In this document: positions 19,466-29,172 of the stretch, piece after piece
How positions within the stretch are numbered: the first letter of the stretch is position 1
Layout of the letters: every line of letters begins with the position of its first letter
Origin: an uncultured Eubacterium sp.
GTDB taxonomy: Bacteria > Bacillota > Clostridia > Lachnospirales > Lachnospiraceae
Direction of reading: 5' to 3'
NCBI GenBank assembly: GCA_947178105.1
Contig: CAMWXD010000008.1
Span: 1-64,000 of the forward strand
Length of the DNA stretch: 64,000 nucleotides
Made by a program: the position numbers and the translations under genes
Notes under the pieces: model-generated
What the model saw: only the letters and a program-made list of their open reading frames with translations
Database searches by the model: none
What the model was told of the DNA's origin: nothing

Positions 19466-20086
19466 ATGACAATGCAGGGCACAAAGGAAAATATTTTAAT
19501 GGTTTCTTTAGAGCTTTTTTCACAAAGAGGATTTTCAGCAGTTTCTATCAGAGATATTTGTAAAAAAGTAAATATCAAGGAGAGCTCAATATATTACCAC
19601 TTTCAGGATAAACGGGCAATTTTACAGGAATTGCTACAACGTTTTCAAAATACGGCGACCACCATGATGAGCCAGTTAGAATCTATGCTAAAAGATACGA
19701 GTGGTTCGCACAATATAGGCTCCCACGATATAATAGGCAATTACTTCTTTGAACAATACTTGATGGATGATTTTTGCAATAAGGTGATTCGCCTGCTCCT
19801 TATTGAGCAGTTCAACAATGAGGAGGCTCAAAAAATTTACGACCACTGGATTTTTGCCAAACCTCTTGCGTTTCAGAGCAGGGTGTTTTCTGTGTTAATG
19901 GAAATGAAGATTATTAAACACGCAGACAGCTACTATTTGGCCGAAAAATACTATGCACCAATCTTTCTGTTTGCCCAGCGGTGGCTATTCTGTGGCCCAC
20001 TGACCGATGAACATAAGCAGTCCTTTCGGGCAAACATATATCAGCATATGCAAAGATTTTTTGAAGAAATTGCGGAGGAAAACTAA
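19466..20086 (+). CDS. TetR/AcrR family transcriptional regulator
   Basis: TKENILMVSLELFSQRGFSAVSIRDICKKVNIKESSIYYHFQDKRAILQELLQRF. Confidence 0.92.
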   Translation: MTMQGTKENILMVSLELFSQRGFSAVSIRDICKKVNIKESSIYYHFQDKRAILQELLQRFQNTATTMMSQLESMLKDTSGSHNIGSHDIIGNYFFEQYLMDDFCNKVIRLLLIEQFNNEEAQKIYDHWIFAKPLAFQSRVFSVLMEMKIIKHADSYYLAEKYYAPIFLFAQRWLFCGPLTDEHKQSFRANIYQHMQRFFEEIAEEN

Positions 20087-20087
20087 A

Positions 20088-20837
20088 ATGGGAAACATCA
20101 TTATTGTTGGCGCAAATCAAGGTATCGGATATTATATGGTAGAAAGATTATTGGAATTAGGCAATTCCGTAACAGTATTGGACATTCAGATAGACATGAT
20201 TGAAAAATTACAGAAGAACTATCCCAAAACTGTTTTGCCCATTCTTGCGGATGCAAAAGTTTTTGGGAGCATAGAAAACGGCGTAAAACAGGCGATGGAG
20301 CGTTTTGGGAATATTGATATCGCTATTCATAACGCTTGCCTTTGCGTATTTGAAAACGAACAGAATATTGGTTTCGACATTTACCAAGATGTGCTGGATG
20401 TCAACTATTTCGGAGCGTTGCGGCTGGTAAAATCCGTTCTTCCATATATGCGTAAGGCAGGTAAGGGACGTATGATTTTTACAAGTTCTGGTGTTGGTGT
20501 AACTGGTTTTGAGAATATTTCTCCTTATGCGGCCTCGAAAGGAGCAATAGAATCATTGGCTAAATGTCTGCAAATAGAAAATGAAGAGTATGGTATCACT
20601 TTCCATTTGTTCCACCCACCATTGACAAATACAAAATCAGCGTCAGGAATTTCTGTTCCAACAGAATTCAAGGCAGAAGCAAAAAAAGTTGGATATGGGC
20701 TGGCTAATCGTATCTGGATAAAAAAGTTTGTGATTTGTCACTCTGCAATTCAAACAGCACAAATGAAATTTTCTTACCGGCATCCTTTATTCATTGGAAA
20801 AATGATGACTAAGGCAACAAAAAAGTCATTGAAGTAG
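20088..20837 (+). CDS. SDR family NAD(P)-dependent oxidoreductase
   Basis: GNIIIVGANQGIGYYMVERLLELGNSVTVLDIQ...YAASKGAIESLAKCLQIE (YxxxK). Confidence 0.9.
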   Translation: MGNIIIVGANQGIGYYMVERLLELGNSVTVLDIQIDMIEKLQKNYPKTVLPILADAKVFGSIENGVKQAMERFGNIDIAIHNACLCVFENEQNIGFDIYQDVLDVNYFGALRLVKSVLPYMRKAGKGRMIFTSSGVGVTGFENISPYAASKGAIESLAKCLQIENEEYGITFHLFHPPLTNTKSASGISVPTEFKAEAKKVGYGLANRIWIKKFVICHSAIQTAQMKFSYRHPLFIGKMMTKATKKSLK

Positions 20838-20986
20838 AAAAAAGTGAGGATTTGCAGTGAAAAGATATAGAATGGCAGCATTACTAATTCTTGTACATGA
20901 ATAAATTTTTATTTTGGTAAAAGATTATGAGAAATATTAAAACTGAATGGATATTATGTCTTGTCTTGTAATATGTAGGGATAAAG

Positions 20987-21073
20987 GAACTTACCCCCGT
21001 AATCGTTAATGAATTTATCAAGAAAATCATAGTCCATGCGCTGGAAAAGTTGGACAGGAAACGGTACAGAAAG
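20987..21073 (+). pseudogene. C-terminal fragment of a large serine recombinase
   Basis: Manual translation ELTPVIVNEFIKKIIVHALEKLDRKRYRK resembles the C-terminal region of Tn4451/TnpX-type recombinases. Confidence 0.5.
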
Positions 21074-21233
21074 TACGTCGCCGAAATGTCAAGGCGCATA
21101 GGAACTCGAAAAGACGGTACAGCCTTTACAATCGGGGCTATACCGCCTAATCTGAAATTACTTCCCTCTAACCGTAAACATTTGAGATTGCGGTATTTTC
21201 AAGCCTTCCGGCATATTCATTTACAAAGTATAT

Positions 21234-22244
21234 TTAGAACTTCCCAGCATTCGCAGCTTCTTCAACAGAAACAGCTACAGCTACCGTAGCGCCAACCATC
21301 GGGTTGTTGCCCATACCGATTAAGCCCATCATTTCCACATGGGCTGGAACGGATGAAGAACCAGCAAACTGTGCATCAGAATGCATACGTCCCATCGTGT
21401 CGGTCATACCGTAAGAAGCCGGGCCTGCTGCCATATTGTCTGGATGCAGCGTACGCCCTGTGCCGCCGCCGGATGCTACGGAGAAGTACTGTTTGCCCTG
21501 CTCGTTGCATTCTTTTTTGTATGTACCTGCTACCGGGTGCTGGAAGCGTGTCGGATTGGTAGAGTTTCCTGTGATGGATACGCCTACGTTTTCATGATGC
21601 ATGATCGCAACGCCTTCCTGTACATCGTCAGCGCCGTAGCATTTTACAGAAGCACGAAGCCCTTCTGAATACGGTTTTTCGTAAACAACGTTCAGTTTTG
21701 CTTCTTTGTAGTCATACTGTGTCTCAACGAATGTAAAGCCGTTGATGCGGGAAATGATCTGTGCAGCGTCTTTCCCAAGGCCGTTTAAGATAACGCGAAG
21801 CGGCTGCTTGCGCACCTTGTTTGCTTTTTCTGCAATACCGATTGCGCCTTCTGCTGCTGCAAAGGATTCGTGGCCTGCTAAAAAGCAGAAACATTCTGTC
21901 TCTTCTTCCAGTAACATCTTGCCTAAGTTGCCGTGTCCAAGGCCTACTTTTCTGTGGTCTGCTACAGAACCCGGGATACAAAATGCCTGTAAGCCTTCGC
22001 CGATAGCGGCAGCGGCATCCGCAGCTTTTCTGCATCCTTTTTTAATTGCAATCGCAGCGCCTACTGTATATGCCCAGCAAGCGTTTTCAAAACAAATCGG
22101 CTGGATCTTTTTTACCTGCTCGTATACGTCAAGCCCAGCATCCTTTGTGATTTTCTCAGCTTCTTCGATAGAGCTGATGCCGTAGTTGTTTAATACGGCG
22201 TTAATCTGGTCAATTCTTCTTTCATATGATTCAAATAATGCCAT
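21234..22244 (-). CDS. GGGtGRT protein
   Basis: FSVASGGGTGRTLHPDNMAAGPASYGMTDTMGRMHSDAQFAGSSSVPAHVEMMGLIGMGNNPMVGATVAVAV. Confidence 0.9.
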   Translation of the reverse strand: MALFESYERRIDQINAVLNNYGISSIEEAEKITKDAGLDVYEQVKKIQPICFENACWAYTVGAAIAIKKGCRKAADAAAAIGEGLQAFCIPGSVADHRKVGLGHGNLGKMLLEEETECFCFLAGHESFAAAEGAIGIAEKANKVRKQPLRVILNGLGKDAAQIISRINGFTFVETQYDYKEAKLNVVYEKPYSEGLRASVKCYGADDVQEGVAIMHHENVGVSITGNSTNPTRFQHPVAGTYKKECNEQGKQYFSVASGGGTGRTLHPDNMAAGPASYGMTDTMGRMHSDAQFAGSSSVPAHVEMMGLIGMGNNPMVGATVAVAVSVEEAANAGKF

Positions 22245-22264
22245 GATTCTTCGTTCTCCCTTCC

Positions 22265-22957
22265 TTACTCTACTCTCGGATCAATAATCTTCGCAGCATC
22301 CGCTACACGCCCGTACTGTCCTTTCGCCTTTTCCCAGGCTGTGTTAGGATCATCGCCTTTTTTAATAAAGTCAGTCATTTTGCCAAGAGAAACGAACTGA
22401 TACCCAATTACTTCATCGTTGTCATCCAAAGCAATGCCGGTTACATAGCCTTCTGCCATCTCCAGATAACGAACACCTTTTTCTTTTGTTGCGTACATCG
22501 TACCAACCTGAGAACGAAGTCCCTTACCAAGATCTTCCAGGCCAGCTCCTACAGCAAGGCCGTCGTCAGAAAATGCACTCTGTGTACGTCCATATACGAT
22601 CTGTAAGAACAATTCTCTCATTGCTGTGTTGATTGCATCACAGACAAGGTCTGTATTCAACGCTTCCAGAATCGTCTTTCCCTGTAAGATTTCTGCTGCC
22701 ATAGCCGCGGAATGGGTCATGCCGGAACATCCGATTGTCTCTACAAGAGCTTCCTCGATGATGCCGTTCTTTACATTCAGGGACAGCTTGCAGGCACCCT
22801 GCTGCGGTGCGCACCAGCCTACACCGTGTGTAAATCCGGAAATATCTTCAATTTTTTTAGAATGTACCCATTTCCCTTCTTCCGGGATTGGAGCCGGCTC
22901 GTGCTTTGCACCTTTAGCAACCGGACACATGTTTTGAACTTCCTGTGTGTAAATCAT
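22265..22957 (-). CDS. Iron-sulfur cluster assembly scaffold-like protein (NifU-N-like)
   Basis: GAKHEPAPIPEEGKWVHSKKIEDISGFTHGVGWCAPQQGACKLSLNVKNGIIEEALVETIGCSGMTHSAAMAAEIL. Confidence 0.8.
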   Translation of the reverse strand: MIYTQEVQNMCPVAKGAKHEPAPIPEEGKWVHSKKIEDISGFTHGVGWCAPQQGACKLSLNVKNGIIEEALVETIGCSGMTHSAAMAAEILQGKTILEALNTDLVCDAINTAMRELFLQIVYGRTQSAFSDDGLAVGAGLEDLGKGLRSQVGTMYATKEKGVRYLEMAEGYVTGIALDDNDEVIGYQFVSLGKMTDFIKKGDDPNTAWEKAKGQYGRVADAAKIIDPRVE

Positions 22958-23241
22958 TTTAAGACTCCTTTCAATTAGATAAATGATGCCAGCGTCTAAG
23001 ACGCGCTGGATGGGTAACATGTTGGACTTATATTGTTCAACATACTGCATATATTTTCGCATATTTTGTCAAATTAGTCTAGTCCTTTTCCACAAAAAAG
23101 TGTCACTCATGTAACAGTTCAGTCTGCAATGTCATTTAGTTAAGAAATTTTTAAATATAATGGTTAGATTTGAAAATAGGGTCTAACTATTTTTTATTAT
23201 TTTTTATAAAATAGGACTTGACAAATCAGGTAAAATGTGAA

Positions 23242-23279
23242 GCCGGTTTCGCTGATTGAACTGCATCAGCGAAACCGGC
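23242..23279. terminator. Perfect 15-bp-stem hairpin
   Basis: GCCGGTTTCGCTGAT-TGAACTGC-ATCAGCGAAACCGGC. Confidence 0.6.
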
Positions 23280-23286
23280 CCCTTGT

Positions 23287-23769
23287 AGTTAGAAAACATT
23301 TTTAAATACGAGATTTCCGATTTCTTTGGCTTGGACGCCGCCATGCCGACTGCATCTGCTCTCAGCAGCGTGCAAAGCTCAAGCCGGAAGCACTGGAGGA
23401 GGTATTCCGCCGGTTCAATGTCCCGGCAGAACCGCCACAGCCCGGTGACACCTGCGGCCTGATTGCTACAGACGGGTCCACCTTTACATTTTTCAGTAGG
23501 CCGCGTTTTGCGTCTGATGATTACTTTGTATCCGAAGGCCATTCTGCAAAAGGTTTTTACAGCATGCATCTGAATGCCTTTTTTAACCTTAAGACAAATT
23601 TTTATACGGATGCTGTAATACAGCCCGTCCACAGGAAAAACGAATTCCGGGCTTTCTGTGACATGGTGGGCCGTTATGAAACCAGGCCGGAAAGAAAGGC
23701 CATTTTTATAGGGGCCGTGGATACTGTTCCTATAATAATATGGCCCATGTCATAAAAAAAGGACAGTAT
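23287..23769 (+). pseudogene. IS4-family-like transposase, 5' half (frameshifted)
   Basis: Translation with frameshifts: KYEISDFFGLDAAMPTASALS/QRAKLKPEALEEVFRRFN...GLIATDGSTFTFFSRPRFASDDYFVSEGHSAKGFYSMHLNAFFNLKTNFYTDAVIQPVHRKNEFRAFCDMVGRYETRPERKAIFIG, then a 1-nt deletion at the GDRGY motif. Confidence 0.8.
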
Positions 23770-23836
23770 CGCCATGCACCCCGCTGCATGTCGCGGGCCA
23801 ACAGATAAGTTTATACTGGACAGACAAAAAAGGTTC

Positions 23837-23965
23837 TTGCAATCAAAACTAAGATGTGCTATATTATAAATATAAAAGGAGTAACCGCCCACAAAGTGGT
23901 TTACCTCCAGATAAGTGTAAAGCCTGCCTGTCCTCGGCAAAGTACAAGGTAGGCTTATTTATTTT
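23837..23965 (+). ncRNA. Putative antisense RNA of type I TA-like locus 1
   Basis: Promoter TTGCAA-N17-TATATT (23837-23865); intrinsic terminator AGCCTGCCT...AGGTAGGCT + T-rich tract (23921-23965); overlaps the toxin 3' end on the opposite strand. Confidence 0.6.
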
Positions 23966-24054
23966 CGCTTGTTCGTCCTATCAATATAGGCAAGCAGTGC
24001 AATCAGGAAATTACCGCCCAAAAATAACAGGCTTAAAACTTCGTATGTATCCAT
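23959..24054 (-). CDS. Small hydrophobic holin-like toxin (type I TA candidate), 31 aa
   Basis: Manual translation MDTYEVLSLLFLGGNFLIALLAYIDRTNKRK*; RBS GGGAGGTGG upstream; one predicted TM helix. Confidence 0.75.
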   Translation of the reverse strand: MDTYEVLSLLFLGGNFLIALLAYIDRTNKRK

Positions 24055-24604
24055 CTGCACCACCTCCCTTCTTTTTTTCAAGTTAGGGAGGCTACCACCT
24101 TGTAACACGATTACTCTTCTGAAATTCTAACACATCTTTTAACGCTCCACAACAATATTTTTCATTACATACAGAAAATATCGGACAAAAAATGACTGCA
24201 AAACTTTTTCAGCTTTACCGCCTGTTATATCATACGGCAGACTACGTCCGCAACCTAACTAAAAAATCAAAACCACTCTTTCTTGATAATGTAGTATAAT
24301 AACTACTGAAAATAATCGGTGACTACCAGCCCTCAAAGCGTTCTCACCAGTTTAAATATAAAGGAGTGGTTTTGACATGGATATTTTAAAACATTTTGAC
24401 GGAAAAATAACAGATTGACTGGGATGATGTATAGCAGTATCTTGAAGGATATGTCGGGGACTATTACGAAATCGCTGAAAATGGCAGGAAATATCTGTAT
24501 GATATTCTGGCAGTAAAAAAAGAAACGAGCAAAGTTATTTTGGTAATGGAGGGAAATTTTAATCGCTGTTTTCTTAATTCTGTTATAATCTTACTATCAG
24601 AATT

Positions 24605-24877
24605 TTGAAAGGAGCTTTCTGGATGGGCGGCAATTACAGCAAAAGTATTTATAACCAGTTGATGGATGTCATGGGCAGATTAGAAGCCATGAAATCTGAA
24701 TGCAAAAATAACCGGAAAGAAGTTACAGCCCTTAACCAAGAAGTGAAAAGGCTGCAGAAAGAAAACTCCCGGTTAAAAGAAGAACTTTCCACCGTAAAAG
24801 CGGAAAACGCTGCCCTGCATAAAGAGAGCGCCACTCTCCGGAAAGTACATCTGCAAGTTTCCATTCACCACAAATGA
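24605..24877 (+). pseudogene. IS66-family transposase N-terminal fragment
   Basis: MGGNYSKSIYNQLMDVMGRLEAMKSE...coiled coil, truncated before the conserved DSSNSSxPPS region. Confidence 0.6.
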
Positions 24878-24885
24878 GCCAGCCG

Positions 24886-24973
24886 CATATGTTGTATTTT
24901 TGCAGATGTGCATTTCCGCTAAAATGCTGCATTTGCCGGAAATGTTTACATCTACAGTTCACAACATATCACA
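24886..24973. repeat. Imperfect palindrome next to the IS66 fragment
   Basis: ATATGTTGTATTTTTGCAGATGTGCATTTCC versus GGAAATGTTTACATCTACAGTTCACAACATAT. Confidence 0.5.
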
Positions 24974-25154
24974 TCATCGAAAAACGGCAGATATGTAAAA
25001 CATACCTGCCGTTTTATGCTGCAGTCCCACAGCCGCTTCTTTCCCCTGCTTTGCCATCTTCCATCGCAGTCGTCAGGTAATCTGTTATACCAGCGGACAT
25101 ACGTGCCAAACCATTTCAGACCGTTTTGCGATGGGATATTGCTTTCAGGAGCGT

Positions 25155-28100
25155 TTATTTACTTTTCTTCGTATACTGGATATAAATTATCTGTTCTATG
25201 CCCTGATAAGTTGCTGTCAGTTCATAATTCCAGGCGCTATCCCCGGAAGTTACAGGCGCTATAGAAACCTGCCTGTTTGATATATAAACCTCATCGTTCT
25301 CAATCTTAAACCACAACGAGAAACCCTCGCCACTTTGAAGCTCCTCGTTGGATCCTTCGAGATTATAAATCTTCTTGTTATCTTCCTTTGTTACTCCCAT
25401 GAGACTTATATCGTTTCCTTCTTCAAAAGCGCTCTTTAAAATAAATTCCGGGATTCCCTGGAAATACTTCACGCGATATTCCTTTGTGGCCTCACCTGAC
25501 GTAACTTTAAACGTACCGACATAATCCGAAGCATTCTCATCTGGCGTATACGCCGTACTCGTAATCCCTTCCGTTTCAAATCTGAGCGCTGCACCTGTTG
25601 TTAATTCTGGCTGCGTGCCATAAACGTAAATGTAATTCGTGCTTCCATGCTGTACATGACAGTAATTAATCGTATTACCCTCATCTGTTACCCCATCCGG
25701 TTCCAGTAATGACTCATATGTTATATAGTACTCTTTTGTAGTACCATTATACGTTGCTGTCAGTATACCCACATATTGCGAATCTGCTTCTTCCGCCTGT
25801 TTATATTCGTACGTTGTTCCGAGATCATCAAAGGTAAATACAGGATTTGTCAGGCTAAGCGCCTTTCCTTTGATGGCCAAAACATTTATTGTCTGACCAC
25901 CCTCCGTGCGGGTTTCAGACTCCCAGCTGATTTTTGAATTACCTTCTGCCGTGATATCAGACACACGTAAATCCGATTCATATTGCTCGTATACGATATA
26001 ATAGGTTTCCTGAACCCTGGTATCGCTATTTGTTACTATTATCTTTTTCTGATACTTACCTGCTGCTTCTGCCTGATCAATATCTTTCAATTCGTAAGTC
26101 GTGTTTTTGCTCCAGAACCGGAATGTTAAATCCTCCGGCAATTCCTTCTCGTCCCCAAACAGACAAAGCTCCGAATATCCATCACCTGTATGCCGGTACA
26201 TATCATAATTCTTCTTACCGGTAAAGTCGACAGATAAAATATATGTACTATACATTAATTCTCCAAAATACTGTTCCAGGGGTCCAAAACACGCCAAAAC
26301 TTCACTGAAATCTGTGGATGACTGGTAAATCTTTTTTGCATCGTCGAGCTTTGCATTCACTTCTGCTGCAGCTTCTTTCCCAAAATAAGCCTCTGCGTTT
26401 CCATCATATTTATCAATCAGATCTTTCAGGGATTTTTTTATCGCCCAGGCCTCACCGATATTTTGGTACTTGACGTCCATACACGCATATATCTTATTAA
26501 CTGGCGTAAGTGTATCAGAAGCAGCATCATAAGCGCATACATCCCATAAGTTTTCAGGTACATCCCATGAGTTTCCACTTGCAGCCGGCACATTATAAGT
26601 CGTAAGCAGCCGACTTCCACGATAAACATCTACTTTCGCCTGGGATGTGGCAAGTTTTGGAAAACCATAAGCACTTCCAGAAAAATCATGTACATAAAAA
26701 TGGTATACCCCGTCCGTTTTCTTATAAATGGTTGTTGTTTCCGGTCCTACCCACTTCGTTTCATCAACGTCCAGCTCCGCATACTTTATTTCGCCCTCAG
26801 AATAGGATCTATCTCTAAAATAAGTATGGAAAAAGTCGTCCCCTGACGCCGCAGGTCCAACCAGGTGGGAATCAAGATCCTCGGCAACATCGACATCCTC
26901 CTGGCCCCAACGCAGTACAAACCGCATCTGGTCGTCTGCGACTTCATATGTGATCGTCATATCCTGCCGGATGGTCACACCCGCCAGAATCACCACATTA
27001 AAGGTAACATTGATATAATTCTCCACGCCTTCTTCACTTGGCCTTTCATCAACGACCTTTATCGTGTAGACGCCTGCTGGCAGATTTTCAAAACGGTATT
27101 TGCCGTTTTCACTGTCTGCGCCTGTTTCTGTTACCGCCATCGCCTTGCCTGCTACTGTACCTGCCCCTTTGCGCAAATACAGTTTCATGGTTTCACTAAC
27201 AGGCTCTTTATCAAATGCATTCTTGATGTAGCCCTCTACAGCTCCTGTACCATCAGACTGCTCAACCATCGTAATCGTATCAATTACTTTCAACTCCGCG
27301 TCCAGCACAATGGTATAGAAATAAGTCTGTAAACCATCCGCTTTCACAACGATCACATAATTGCCGTAAGGAATCTCATCGACTGTATATTTGCCATCCT
27401 CTAATGTTTTTTCCTCATAACATTTCTCATTCTCTTGTGCCGCCCGGACAGCCACCTCAAGGTCAGATTCCAAAACCCCGCGCTCATACGGAATGACACA
27501 TACTTCTGCCCCTGCCACTGGCTCCCTGTTGGTTTTCCCGTCAGCGTCAGCCGTTATCTGCTTTACATCGCCTGTAATGGAACCGACGTTTGCTGCTGGC
27601 AGATTTTCAAATCCTTTATCGCCCGGTTTCGGCATTGTAACCAGAACATCCTCATTCCTTCCGGTCTGCCTGTTGGTAACCTGCAGATAACCCACAACCG
27701 CAGCTACAATCGTTGGCATTACATCTGCGTTGGAGACTGCTATGGTACTTTTTAGTTCCGCCCCGCCATGAAGCTGTAACACAATGACTGCTTCTGCTTC
27801 CACAGCCAGAGGAATATTTGTATTTACAGTTGCATTTTCCCCTTGTGCATCCACCTTCAGCGGAATGAGCTCCTCGCTTGCTCCACTAATATTCACCTCT
27901 GCCTCTGCGGATAAAGTAAGCTCGCCGATGGTTCCGTCGTTGTCAATGTCCACCTCTCCGGCTCCCTCGTTTACCTGGATGTCTGCTTTGGCCCCTTTTT
28001 CTATCTGGACATGCGCTTTTTTGGCAACTACATTAATGAAATTGCCTATGGCTTTTTCAATCCACGTATCCGATTTAATGGCTCTAATCTCGATTTCTTC

Positions 28101-28883
28101 ATAAACGGCCGCATTCGCAATCGTTGCGCCTGGCGCATCCACTACGAGTTTTGTCTTACTATAATCTCTTTCTGGTATGGTCACCTCCACATCTTCGTCC
28201 GTTTTAAAAACAACTTCTGACGGCTGTTTGCGAAGCGCCTCCAGCAGCTTTTCAGTAGTATTGACTTCTACTTTCTGGCCATTTGAAGTACCTGACGAGT
28301 TAGTCGTCCCGCCTCCCGCTGAACCTCCTGAGGAGCCCGACGTACCGGACGTGCCTGGCACACTTGGTGTACCCGGAGCGGTTGGCGTACCCGGATTGGT
28401 TGGCGTACCCGGAGCGGTTGGCGTGACTGGCTCACTCGGCGTGACTGGCTCACTCGGCGTGACTGGGTCTGTGGTATCCGTTGGATTTGTTGCTGTTTTC
28501 TTTTTAGACACCTTAATTTTTACCCAGGTTTTCTTACGGGTACCATTCTTACCGACAACCCTGACAATGATCTTGGCTGTCCCGACTTTTTTAGCTGTCA
28601 GTTTTCCGTTTTTCGATACGGATACGATCTTGCTGTTTTTTGACCGGTAAGTAACCTTCTTCTAAGATGACGCTGGTTTTACAGCAACCTTTAGCTTTTT
28701 GGTTTTGCCCTTTGTCATCCTGAAGGTCTTTTTTGTGACATTCTTCGCGCCAATCCTGAGTGTTATGCTCTTGACTGGTTTTGTTGCGGCACTCGCTGCT
28801 CCATCCGGGATATACAAAGATGTAACCAGCATGGCCATTGCCAACAAAATGACCCATGCCTTTTGCATTGAGAATCTCTTCAT
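25155..28883 (-). pseudogene. Large secreted/cell-surface protein (signal peptide, Big_2-like domain, Pro/Thr/Gly linker, carboxypeptidase-regulatory-like repeats) interrupted by an in-frame TAG
   Basis: ORFs 28662..28946 and 25155..28511 are in the same frame; a single TAG at 28662-28664 splits the Ig-like domain: KKLKVAVKPASS*KKVTYRSKNSKIVSVSKNGKLTAKKVGTAKIIVRVVGKNG. Confidence 0.8.
28362..28470 (-). repeat. Tandem repeats encoding the P-T/S-x-P-V/G-T-P linker
   Basis: Repeats of ~18 nt (GGCGTGACTGGCTCACTC and GGCGTACCCGGAGCGGTT), encoding PSEPVTPSEPVTPTAPGTPTNPGTPTAPGTP. Confidence 0.75.
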
Positions 28884-29172
28884 TTTCACTCCTCCTGATA
28901 TCATCATGTTGTAGTCAGTCAGGACTACCTGGTTAACAAGTTCCACTATCTGATATGATTTTTCTCACCTCTCCCTGTCATTTCATTTGACTTTCATTTG
29001 ACTTTCATTTATCATAAGGAACCTGGAAGAAATTACTTTTACTTTTTCTTTCCGGTAATTTCTGTTTACATCATATCAGAAATACAGGTGTGAAGTAAAG
29101 TATCCTGGTACATACAGCACTTTTTGCGGTATAGACTGTTCTTATAAATCCCGGATCACTTAAATGTGCGGT

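Noticed and set aside
23204-23632. 142-aa minus-strand ORF
   Set aside because: Antisense to the transposase 5' relic; includes the reverse of the hairpin.
24888-25080. ORFs 24732..24962 (-) and 24874..25080 (+) as genes
   Set aside because: Both are readings of the same self-complementary palindrome; peptides mirror each other and lack RBS support.
28662-28664. Genome-wide TAG reassignment to explain the amber codon
   Set aside because: Other genes in the window end normally at TAG (for example the 31-aa toxin at 48118-48120 and the coiled-coil gene at 5906-5908), so no global recoding is supported.
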